From the NCBI RefSeq assembly GCF_001567585.1, contig NZ_LRQV01000054.1, forward strand, positions 1-41,412: a stretch of 41,412 nt of DNA, in the 5' to 3' direction. This stretch comes from Micromonospora rosaria. GTDB lineage: Bacteria; Actinomycetota; Actinomycetes; Mycobacteriales; Micromonosporaceae. Both the position numbers and the translations under genes were made by a program. Under the pieces are notes generated by a model. It was not told the origin of the DNA and ran no database searches. It saw only the letters and a list, made by a program, of their open reading frames with translations. Positions within the stretch are counted from its first letter, which is position 1. Each line of letters begins with the position of its first letter. This document shows positions 1-7,117 of this stretch, one piece after another.

Positions 1-281
1 CGGGCCAACGAAGGTGATCGACATCGGTGTTGCAACCACCGGTTGAGCCCAAGTCTGGGGGCCGAAATCTTCCAAGATCTTTCGCTCGGGCTTTCCATGC
101 CGGCAGACCGGGAGTGAATTGTGGCGATGTGGCCGTCTTTCCCCGGCGGCTGTTGCGCAAAGACCGCCGCGGCCGGCGATGACGCAGACGAGTCAGCTCG
201 ACAGCGGTCCCACACCTGCCCCCGAAGGCATCAAGCCGCTCAACCACTCACGTCAGACTCGGGCGTACGGGGGAAGGGTGG

Positions 282-761
282 TCAGCTCCAGGCCCGGTGC
301 AGGGCGACTCCGGCCTCCAGCTCCAGCAGGGTGACCTTGCGGGGCAGCCCGCCACCGAAGCCGACCAGCTTGCCCCCCGCCCCCACGATCCGGTGGCAGG
401 GCACGATCACCGGGATCGGGTTGCGGTTGCAGGCCACCCCGACCGCCCGGGCCGCCCCCGGGTCCCCCACGGCCTTCGCCACCTCGCCGTAGGTACGGGT
501 CTGCCCGTACGGGATCAGGGTCATCTGGTGCCAGACGGCCCGCTCGAAGTCGGAGCCCCGGCGGGCCACCACCGGCACGGTGAACTCGGTCAGCTTCCCC
601 GCGAAGTATCCCCGCAGCTCGGCGAGGACCCGCCGGTCCAGCTCACCGGCGGGGTCCTCGACGGCCGACTCCGTGCGGCCGAAGTACGCTCCGCAGACCC
701 CCACCTCGTCGGTGGCCACCGAGAACTCGCCGATCGGCGTGTCGAGCACGGTCCAACGCAT
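282..761 (-). CDS. ogt: Methylated-DNA--protein-cysteine methyltransferase
   Basis: Suicide repair enzyme that moves an alkyl group from O6-alkylguanine in DNA to its own cysteine. The active-site motif PCHRI is present (Cys at residue 122 of 159), with the preceding helix-turn-helix region (YGQTRTYGEVAKAVG) and the NRNP stretch usual in the Ogt/MGMT C-terminal domain. The N-terminal RNase H-like domain is short, as in Ogt proteins. I chose the ATG at 761 because the protein from there (MRWTVLDTPIG) matches the usual family start and GGGGAG lies about 9 bases upstream. The same frame stays open to 818 but would add a 19-residue atypical leader. It is divergent from the sigma-factor gene at 860. 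Function is confident from the motif; the physiological alkyl substrate is not visible. Confidence 0.93.
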   Translation of the reverse strand: MRWTVLDTPIGEFSVATDEVGVCGAYFGRTESAVEDPAGELDRRVLAELRGYFAGKLTEFTVPVVARRGSDFERAVWHQMTLIPYGQTRTYGEVAKAVGDPGAARAVGVACNRNPIPVIVPCHRIVGAGGKLVGFGGGLPRKVTLLELEAGVALHRAWS

Positions 762-814
762 GCCGCCATTCTCCCCATCGTGATGACGGAATCCCGACCG
801 CCCCGCGACGGTGG

Positions 815-842
815 GCAAACTTCCGACCGCTCCGGGCGTCTA
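815..842 (+). promoter_or_regulatory. Possible ECF-type promoter before the sigma factor
   Basis: GCAAAC at 815-820 is followed by exactly 16 bases and then CGTCTA at 837-842, the AAC-N16-CGTC layout of many extracytoplasmic-function sigma promoters. It could be an autoregulatory site. The predicted start point would fall at or inside the ribosome binding site (CGGAGG, 848-853), which weakens the call. Confidence 0.25.
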
Positions 843-859
843 TCCCTCGGAGGTGCGGG

Positions 860-1381
860 GTGACTGAGGTGGTCGACGGGGAGTTCACCACGTTCGTCAA
901 CGAGCGAGGGCCGGCCCTGCTGCGGGTCGCGTACGCACTGACGGGCAACCAGCACGGTGCGGAGGACCTGCTCCAGAATGCGCTGGCCAAGGCGTACGTC
1001 CGCTGGCCCCGGATCCGGGGGGACGCCGAGCCGTACGTCCGGAAGATCCTGTACCACGACCAGGTCTCCGGTTGGCGGCGGCGCTCGCGGCGGGCCGAGG
1101 TACCGGTGGAGGTGCTGCCCGAGCCCTCGCCGGACCGGGACAGCGGTCAGGAGACCGAGCTGCGGATGTTGCTCCGCGACGCGCTGCGGGCCCTGCCGCC
1201 CCGGCAGCGGGCGGTGTTGATCCTGCGGTACCTGGAGGATCTGAGCGTGGACCAGACCGCCACCCTGCTGGGCTGCCGTCCCGGCACGGTGGCCAGCCAG
1301 ACCGCGAAGGCTTTGGCCAAGCTGCGGCACCTGGTGCCCGACTCCGTCGACCGACCTGACCGACCGGGGGTGACCCGATGA
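860..1381 (+). CDS. SigE-family ECF RNA polymerase sigma factor
   Basis: A 173-residue sigma-70 family protein of the short ECF type common in actinobacteria (SigE-family group). Region 2 is seen at about residues 12-75 (ALLRVAYALTGNQHGAEDLL through KAYVRWPRI) and region 4 at about 110-165 (LPPRQRAVLILRYLEDLSVD, then LGCRPGTVASQTAKAL as the helix-turn-helix). There is no C-terminal extension. The GTG start at 860 follows CGGAGG with good spacing. Its last codon overlaps the next gene in an ATGA arrangement, so it is probably co-translated with the membrane protein at 1378, which I take to be its anti-sigma partner. The regulon is not evident. Confidence 0.9.
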   Translation: MTEVVDGEFTTFVNERGPALLRVAYALTGNQHGAEDLLQNALAKAYVRWPRIRGDAEPYVRKILYHDQVSGWRRRSRRAEVPVEVLPEPSPDRDSGQETELRMLLRDALRALPPRQRAVLILRYLEDLSVDQTATLLGCRPGTVASQTAKALAKLRHLVPDSVDRPDRPGVTR

Positions 1382-2481
1382 ACTCCCCGCTGGAGGAGGC
1401 CCTGCGGGCGGCGGTCCGCGACCTCGCGGACCAGGCCCCCCGGCTGAACCCCGAGCTGGCTGCCGGGGCCCTGCAGCGGGGGCGCCGACGGCGGACCCGC
1501 CGCCGAGTGGCGGTGGCCGGGGCCGCCGTGCTGGCGGTGCTCGCCGTGCTGCTGCCGGCGGCCCTGCTCCGCCCGGAACGTCCCCTCCCCCCGGCCGGCC
1601 CCGAGCCGACCCCCACCACCACCCCGGAGCTGCTGCCCGCCCCCGACGCGGACTGGACCGGGTCCCCCCTCGCCCTGCCCGGGGACTGGGTGGTCACCGG
1701 GGCGCTCCGGGGGGGTACCGGCTGGGTCCTGGACCGAGCCCGCAGTCGCTACCTGCCCGCCGAGGGGTACGACGCGGTGTGGCCGGCCCCTCGGGGCGGC
1801 TTCAGCGCCGTGGTCGACCACGACCGCCGCCCCGGACAGGTCGGCCTGGTGGACCTGGCCCGGGAGCGCATTACCTGGATCGACACCGGCCAGGGAGCGC
1901 CGGGCCTTCAGTGGTCGCCGGACGGGCGGCGTTTGGTGCTCACCCTCTTCGACAAGGAGGCGGGCACCACCCGGATCGGGGTGTTGGAGACCTCCGGACG
2001 GCTGCGCTCCTTCCCCCTGGACCACACCCGGTACTTCTGTACCGACCAATGCGGCCTCACCTGGGCTCGCAACGGTCGGGAGGTGGTGCTGCCGCAGACC
2101 GAGGCCTTCGCCCCCCGCTCGGAGTCGGCCCGCCACCCCCGCCGGGGGGTGCAGCTCTTCTCCGCCGAGGACGGGCGGCCGACCCGGTTCCTCCCGATTC
2201 CCGGGGACCCGGCCGGGCCCTGGTCCTGGTCCCCGGACGACCGGCTGGTGGTGGTGCAGGGGCAGACCGAGCCCTTGCTGGTCCGTACCGACACCGGTCA
2301 GGTGCTGCGGACCCTGCCGGACCCCGAGGCCGCCCTGGTCACGGACGGTCGGCTGCTGTACCGGCGGGACTCGGGCCGACAGGACTTCGTCCTCGCCGAG
2401 GTGAGCACCGGACGGGAGCTGCAGCGCCAACCCGTTCCGGAAAAGATCTGGGACCTGACCTTCCACCTGGCTCCGCCCTGA
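1378..2481 (+). CDS. Membrane-anchored anti-sigma-like protein with beta-propeller-like exterior
   Basis: A 367-residue protein that starts inside the sigma-factor stop codon (ATGA). Residues 1-40 form a short acidic then arginine-rich cytoplasmic segment. Residues 42-65 are one hydrophobic helix (VAVAGAAVLAVLAVLLPAAL). After a Pro/Thr linker the rest would be outside the membrane and holds repeated WSPDGR/WSPDD-type strands, as in TolB or WD-like propellers (QWSPDGRRLVLTLF; WSWSPDDRLVVVQG). The operon position and single-helix topology fit an anti-sigma factor, although no zinc-binding HxxxCxxC motif is present, so the sigma-binding role is inference from context. The exterior propeller could sense envelope ligands. 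Confidence 0.75.
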   Translation: MNSPLEEALRAAVRDLADQAPRLNPELAAGALQRGRRRRTRRRVAVAGAAVLAVLAVLLPAALLRPERPLPPAGPEPTPTTTPELLPAPDADWTGSPLALPGDWVVTGALRGGTGWVLDRARSRYLPAEGYDAVWPAPRGGFSAVVDHDRRPGQVGLVDLARERITWIDTGQGAPGLQWSPDGRRLVLTLFDKEAGTTRIGVLETSGRLRSFPLDHTRYFCTDQCGLTWARNGREVVLPQTEAFAPRSESARHPRRGVQLFSAEDGRPTRFLPIPGDPAGPWSWSPDDRLVVVQGQTEPLLVRTDTGQVLRTLPDPEAALVTDGRLLYRRDSGRQDFVLAEVSTGRELQRQPVPEKIWDLTFHLAPP

Positions 2482-2553
2482 CCCGACCCCTTCGTCACCG
2501 GTGTCCACCGGCAGCGGCGCACCTCACACTGCCGCACGTTTGCGCAGCGTCGA

Positions 2554-2569
2554 TACCCTGCGGGGCGTG
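2554..2569 (+). promoter_or_regulatory. Candidate leaderless -10 element (TACCCT) for the NfeD-like gene
   Basis: TACCCT at 2554-2559 fits the TANNNT -10 pattern and ends 7 bases before the GTG at 2567, which has no clear Shine-Dalgarno sequence. This geometry is typical of actinobacterial leaderless mRNAs. No good -35 was seen. Confidence 0.35.
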
Positions 2570-3079
2570 GCGACCGGGACTCTGATCTTCCTCATCATCG
2601 GCGCGGTCGGCGTCGTGGTGCTGGCGCTCGCGCTGCTCGGCACCGAGTTGTTCGACGCGCTCGGCGGCGACGTCGACGGGCCGGTCTCCGTCGAGGTGGT
2701 CGCCGGCTTCACCGGCGCCTTCGGCTTCGGCGGGGCGATCGTCAACGAGTTGCTCGGCGCGGGCAGTCCGACGCTGATCGCCGCGGCGGCGGGCGGCGGG
2801 GCGGTCGCGGCCATCCCCACCGCGTGGCTCGCGTCCCGGCTCAGCCGGGCGGCGCGGAACATGCGGACCGACCCCACCCCCACCCGCGACCACCTGGTCG
2901 GCGCGCTCGGGCTGGTGGTCACGCCGGTTCCCGCCGACGGGTACGGCGAGGTGCGGGTCCGGGTCGCCGGCCAGCCGGTCAAGCTCAACGCCCGCGCCGA
3001 CCGACCCATCCCGGTCGGCACGCAGATCTTCGTGGTGCAGACGCTCAGCGAGACGAGTGTGCACGTCGAGACCTACTGA
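2567..3079 (+). CDS. NfeD-like membrane protein
   Basis: A 170-residue protein from the GTG at 2567. Three hydrophobic segments (GTLIFLIIGAVGVVVLALALL; a glycine/alanine-rich segment around VAGFTGAFGFGGAIV; LIAAAAGGGAVAAIPTAWLA) precede a C-terminal beta-rich domain of about 65 residues (HLVGALGLVVTPVPADGYGE to SETSVHVETY) that fits the NfeD OB-fold. The downstream neighbour 21 bases away is a flotillin; nfeD-flotillin pairs are a well-known bacterial arrangement in which NfeD supports the flotillin assembly. The frame is open from 2501, but the extra residues are not hydrophobic or family-like, so I prefer 2567. Confidence 0.82.
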   Translation: MATGTLIFLIIGAVGVVVLALALLGTELFDALGGDVDGPVSVEVVAGFTGAFGFGGAIVNELLGAGSPTLIAAAAGGGAVAAIPTAWLASRLSRAARNMRTDPTPTRDHLVGALGLVVTPVPADGYGEVRVRVAGQPVKLNARADRPIPVGTQIFVVQTLSETSVHVETY

Positions 3080-3100
3080 AAAACATAGATAGGGAGCCCC

Positions 3101-4621
3101 ATGCCACTACTCATCGCCATCGGGGGAGCGGTCCTCCTCGTCCTCATCCTGGTCCTGTTCGTCCTCTCCCGGATCAAGGTCGCCGGCCCGAACGAGGCGT
3201 TCATCGTCACCGGCCGCAAGGGTCGGACCACCCAGGGTGCCGACGGTAGCCGGTCCACCGACAACTCCGGGCAGAAGGTCGTGCTCGGCGCCTCGGTCTT
3301 CGTCCTGCCCGTGGTACAGAAGATCCAGACGCTCGACCTGTCCAGCCGCCGGATCGACGTCAGCATCAAGGGCGCGGTCAGCAAGCAGGGCATCCGGGCC
3401 GACCTCCAGGGCGTGGCGATCGTCAAGGTCGGCGGCACCGAGGACGCCATCCGCGCCGCCGCCCAGCGGTTCCTGCACCAGCAGGACGAGATCGAGGACT
3501 TCACCCGCGAGGTGCTGGCCGGTGCGCTCCGCTCGATCGTCGGCCGGCTCACCGTCGAGGAGGTCATCCGGGACCGGGCGGCGTTCGCCAGCGCCGTCGC
3601 CGAGGAGGCCGAGCACTCGATGACCAACCAGGGTCTGGTGCTGGACACCTTCCAGCTCCAGGACATCCTGGCCGAGGGGTCGTACCTGCAGGACCTCGGG
3701 CGGCCGGAGGCGGCCCGGGTGCTCAAGGACGCGGCGATCGCCGAGGCCCGCGCCCGCCAGCACGCCGAGCAGGAGCGCCTGCTCGCCGAGGAGGCGATCG
3801 CCGAGGCGAACCGGAACCTCTCGTTGAAGCAGGCCGCGATCCAGTCCGAGATCGACGCCGCGAAGGCCAAGTCGGCCGCCGCCGGCCCGCTGGCCCAGGC
3901 CGAGCGGGACCAGGCGATCCTCACCGAGCAGCAGAAGGTGGCCGAGCGCAACGCCGAGCTGAAGGAACGCCAGCTCGACACCGAGGTCCGCAAGCCGGCC
4001 GACGCGGCCCGGTACAAGGTCGAGCAGGAGGCCGAGGCGGCCCGCAACGCGGCGGTGCTCAACGCCGACGCGCAGCGGCAGGCCACCATCGCCGCCGCGC
4101 AGGCCTCCGCCGAGCAGTCCCGGCTCACCGGTGAGGGTGAGCGGGCCCGCCGGGCGGCGCTGGCCGAGGCGAACGCGATCGAGGGTGCCAAGGAGGGTGA
4201 GGCCGAGCAGCGGCGCCGGACCGCGATCGCCGAGGCGATCGAGCGGGAGGGTCAGGCCGAGGCCGCCGCGATCCTGGCCAAGGGTCAGGCCGAGGCCGAG
4301 GCGATGGCCCGCAAGGCCGAGGCGTTCGGCGCGTACGGCGAGGCAGCCGTGCTGGACCTGCTGGTCAAGGTGCTGCCGCAGGTGGTCGAGGCGGCCAGCG
4401 CACCGATCGGCGCGATCGACAAGATGACCGTCATCTCCACCGACGGCGCCTCCTCGCTGACCAAGTCGGTCGCCGGCAACGTCGCCCAGGGCCTCCAGCT
4501 CGGCAGCGACCTGACCGGTATCGACCTGACGAACCTGCTCGCCAAGCTCGGTGCGTCGCGGTCCGAAGCGCTCGGCGCGGCCCCCGCCGAGACGACTTCC
4601 GAGCCCACCGGCATCCGCTGA
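3101..4621 (+). CDS. Flotillin family protein (SPFH domain)
   Basis: A 506-residue protein that starts with a membrane anchor (PLLIAIGGAVLLVLILVLFVL, residues 2-22), followed by the SPFH/Band-7 domain at about 28-200 (KVAGPNEAFIVTGRKG; DVSIKGAVSKQG; FLHQQDEIEDFTREVLAGAL). A long Ala/Glu/Arg-rich coiled coil covers about 205-410 with EA-repeats, and the C-terminal segment has LLVKVLPQVVEAASAPIGAI and the VISTDG element usual in flotillins. Flotillins oligomerise at the membrane and organise microdomains. A GGGAG box sits just upstream of the ATG. It is co-directional with the NfeD-like gene and followed by a strong hairpin. Confidence 0.93.
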   Translation: MPLLIAIGGAVLLVLILVLFVLSRIKVAGPNEAFIVTGRKGRTTQGADGSRSTDNSGQKVVLGASVFVLPVVQKIQTLDLSSRRIDVSIKGAVSKQGIRADLQGVAIVKVGGTEDAIRAAAQRFLHQQDEIEDFTREVLAGALRSIVGRLTVEEVIRDRAAFASAVAEEAEHSMTNQGLVLDTFQLQDILAEGSYLQDLGRPEAARVLKDAAIAEARARQHAEQERLLAEEAIAEANRNLSLKQAAIQSEIDAAKAKSAAAGPLAQAERDQAILTEQQKVAERNAELKERQLDTEVRKPADAARYKVEQEAEAARNAAVLNADAQRQATIAAAQASAEQSRLTGEGERARRAALAEANAIEGAKEGEAEQRRRTAIAEAIEREGQAEAAAILAKGQAEAEAMARKAEAFGAYGEAAVLDLLVKVLPQVVEAASAPIGAIDKMTVISTDGASSLTKSVAGNVAQGLQLGSDLTGIDLTNLLAKLGASRSEALGAAPAETTSEPTGIR

Positions 4622-4625
4622 CGAC

Positions 4626-4655
4626 CCAGGGGCCCCGGCGTGCCGGGGCCCCTGG
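4626..4655. terminator. Hairpin terminator between flotillin and the DUF4407-type gene
   Basis: Perfect 13-bp inverted repeat (CCAGGGGCCCCGG, loop CGTG). It lies 4 bases past the flotillin stop and between two convergent genes, so it can serve both strands. There is no long U-tract, as is common in high-GC actinobacteria. Confidence 0.8.
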
Positions 4656-4681
4656 TCGCGGAGGGTGGTGTCGTGGCGTCG

Positions 4682-6115
4682 TCAGAACGCCACGTGCGCG
4701 TTGACGTCGCGCTCGGGCTGTCCGTTCCGGTCCGGGGCCGGTCGCCTGGTCGCCGGACTCGCCGGGTCGGTCGGGTCGGTCGGTTGGCGGCGGGGTTCCC
4801 GCAGCAGCTTGTCGGCCAGGTCGTTGACCGCCCGGTCGCGGCGGGACCGCAGGAGCACCTGGTGCTCCTGGAGGGTCAGCTCGTGCTCCGCACGGCGCAT
4901 CCGCGCCTGGTTGTCGATCTCTTCCCGCTCCGCCGAGTACTGGTCGACGAAGCGCCGCTCCTCGGTGGCGGCCTCCTCGGTGAAGATCCGCTCGCGGCTC
5001 TCACTCCGCACCCGGTAGAGGCGGTCGTACCCGCTCGCACCCGACAGGAACTTGGCCATCATCGGAAGGCAGTCGACGGCGACGAAGAAGAGCCGGACCG
5101 CCCAGGTGCTCACGAAGAGGGCGGCGCTGGACGTGCTGAGGTCGTGCAGCGCGTCCAACCGTTCGAGGAAGCCGATCGGGCCCTGGTGTCGGCGTTCCTG
5201 CTCGACCCGTTCGGCGATCTGGTCGTCGCGGGTCTTCTCGAAGGTCGTCACCGCGCCGGCGAGTTGCTCCTCCAGGTCCACGATCCGCCCACGCAGATCG
5301 GCGAGCTTGCGGGTGTTCTCCTCGATGGGGTGGGTCCGGGCGTACTCGTCGGCGTCGGCGGTGCGCTGGCGGCACCGGGGTCCGTCGCCCGGCCGCCCGG
5401 TGAAGCCGGTGCCGCGCCCGCCCGCGCACTCCTTGGCCGCCGCGTCCCGCAGGGTGCGGAGCTGACCGCTCTCCCGGTCGACGACGCCCTGGAACTCCTT
5501 GGCCTCGGCGCGGGTACCGGTCAACTCCCGCCGGATCGAGCCCGGGGTCTGCGCGAAGGACAGCAGGTACCCCCGGCACTCCTCGATGGTCGAGGTGTCC
5601 TCGGCGGTGGCCGCCTTCTCCCCGTTGCACGACAGCAACGAGGTCCGCAACGTGTCGAGCTGCGTACTCCGTTGTTCCTTGATGTGTTCCTCGATCGCGG
5701 TCTCGAAGATTCGCATGATCAGCGGTTCGGCGACCACGAAGCCGATCATCAGCGACAGGGCCAACCGGGCCAGCATCGCGCCGGCGCGCTGCATGTTCCC
5801 CGCCATGCTGGTGACGATCTGCCGGTCGAAGTTGAGGATGAACAGGAACCACACCGCTGCGGGGACCAGACTCCACGGTGACTGCCGGCCGATGACCTGG
5901 TTGACGGCGAACCACATGGAGAACGCGGCGATCAGCGCGGTGCCGAGAATGGTCCCGCCCAGGGCCGTGTGCCGGGCCCGCTCGTGCCACACCCGCCGCA
6001 GCACAGTCTCGTCCACCCCGGCCAGTCCGCGCAGCAGGCGTGCCGGGCCGAGTCGGCGGCGGGACGATCCGGCCTGTTCGGGTCGACTGCCCGCCCGGCG
6101 GGCGTACTCAGTCAA
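4682..6115 (-). CDS. DUF4407-type four-helix membrane protein
   Basis: A 477-residue protein resembling the DUF4407 family (unknown function). Predicted transmembrane helices lie at about 51-76 (ALGGTILGTALIAAFSMWFA), 80-97, 112-133 (LARLALSLMIGFVVAEPLIM) and 335-356 (LFVSTWAVRLFFVAVDCLPM). The long 135-330 loop is rich in charged heptads and has several cysteines (SCNGEKA, EECRGYL, KECAGG), which suggests an extracytoplasmic coiled coil. The C-terminal 120 residues are a cytoplasmic coiled coil ending in a Pro/Asp tail. Its ATG overlaps the stop of the preceding SPFH-like gene (8-base overlap), making it the last gene of a four-gene minus-strand operon. It probably supplies the membrane component of that module; this role is inferred. 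Confidence 0.78.
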   Translation of the reverse strand: MTEYARRAGSRPEQAGSSRRRLGPARLLRGLAGVDETVLRRVWHERARHTALGGTILGTALIAAFSMWFAVNQVIGRQSPWSLVPAAVWFLFILNFDRQIVTSMAGNMQRAGAMLARLALSLMIGFVVAEPLIMRIFETAIEEHIKEQRSTQLDTLRTSLLSCNGEKAATAEDTSTIEECRGYLLSFAQTPGSIRRELTGTRAEAKEFQGVVDRESGQLRTLRDAAAKECAGGRGTGFTGRPGDGPRCRQRTADADEYARTHPIEENTRKLADLRGRIVDLEEQLAGAVTTFEKTRDDQIAERVEQERRHQGPIGFLERLDALHDLSTSSAALFVSTWAVRLFFVAVDCLPMMAKFLSGASGYDRLYRVRSESRERIFTEEAATEERRFVDQYSAEREEIDNQARMRRAEHELTLQEHQVLLRSRRDRAVNDLADKLLREPRRQPTDPTDPASPATRRPAPDRNGQPERDVNAHVAF

Positions 6116-7082
6116 TGTCCGCCTCGTTCGGGATGAAGTCGGGCGTGTCGTCGGTCGGCCGGCGTCCCGGCGGCAGCGACGCAGGCTCGTCCGCCGGGCC
6201 CAGGGACGGCTCGGTCCCGGCGGTGTACGTCCGCCCCGTCAGCTCTTCGATCAACTGGAGCGGATCGAAGTTCGCCCGGTCCAGGTAGCCACGGTTGAGC
6301 ATGTCCTGCAACACGCTCGCGGCGACGCGCTTGCGCTCGGCCTCGGCCTCGTGCATCCGCTCTGCGATCTGCCCGACGTTGATTTCGTGCCGGCTGACCC
6401 CCAACGCGTCGGCGTAGGTCGGCCCGGCGGAGAGGATGGTCGCGTACCGCTCGATCTCCTCGTTCTGCCAGCTAACGTCGAGGCGGCCGACCTCCTGCTC
6501 CCACCGCTTGTCCCGGATGCGCCGGTGCTGGTCACGCAGCGCGGCCGAGGGGTGCACCACCACGGCGCAGAGGTCGACGGCCATCCCCGGCACCGACGGC
6601 GGCACCAGGTGGCAGTAGGCGGTCACCCGGGCGTCCACCTGGCGGCGGACCTCGTTGATGTCCTCGATCCGGTGGCGCAGGCCCAGGTTCTTGAACTCCC
6701 GGTCCTGCCAGAGGTGGTTGGTCAGCACCTCATGGAGATCCGCCAACCCTGCCTCGGCGACCAGCTCCGGGGCGAGTACCTGGCAGCGGAAGTTGACGAC
6801 CACGGCGAAGGCGTCGGCCGCGTCGCTCGACGAGAGCGACAGCTCGCAGTTCAGCGTGGTCGACCGCTGTTGCACCACGCTGACCGCCACCGCCTCGACA
6901 ACGGTGTCGTCACCGAGGTCGAGGTGCCGGTCGCCGTAGAGCCGCTGCTGCCCGTTGACCTTGAACACGTACACCGCTCCTGGTGGCCGCGCCGGCAGGT
7001 CGGTGACCAGACGTCGGCGCGGGCCGAGGAGGCGACGCGGGGCGGGCGGCAGGAGCTGCTCCGTCAGTACGGGGTATCTCAT
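6108..7082 (-). CDS. SPFH/Band-7-like protein of the four-gene operon
   Basis: A 324-residue protein without an obvious transmembrane segment. Residues about 25-190 have the alternating strand-helix pattern of an SPFH domain (strands near YVFKVNGQQRLYG and AFAVVVNFRCQVLAPELVAE; helical DVRR-type region IEDINEVRRQVDARVTAYCH; strand AVDLCAVVVHPS). Residues 190-285 are helical, charged and coiled-coil-like (RIRDKRWEQEV, AERMHEAEAERKRVAASVLQ). The tail is Pro/Asp-rich and ends in an acidic stretch. SPFH assignment is by pattern only and should be treated as probable. It lies 35 bases after the NTPase gene and overlaps the DUF4407-type gene, so the three products are likely made together. A canonical flotillin sits in the convergent operon next door. 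Confidence 0.6.
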   Translation of the reverse strand: MRYPVLTEQLLPPAPRRLLGPRRRLVTDLPARPPGAVYVFKVNGQQRLYGDRHLDLGDDTVVEAVAVSVVQQRSTTLNCELSLSSSDAADAFAVVVNFRCQVLAPELVAEAGLADLHEVLTNHLWQDREFKNLGLRHRIEDINEVRRQVDARVTAYCHLVPPSVPGMAVDLCAVVVHPSAALRDQHRRIRDKRWEQEVGRLDVSWQNEEIERYATILSAGPTYADALGVSRHEINVGQIAERMHEAEAERKRVAASVLQDMLNRGYLDRANFDPLQLIEELTGRTYTAGTEPSLGPADEPASLPPGRRPTDDTPDFIPNEADID

Positions 7083-7117
7083 GGGGTCCTTCTCTCGGGT
7101 CTCGTGCGGCTGCGTTG

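Noticed and set aside
1..281. Possible genes at the left edge
   Set aside because: Two overlapping frames from about 120 have non-biological composition and run into the antisense of ogt; nothing else was seen in the 281 bases.
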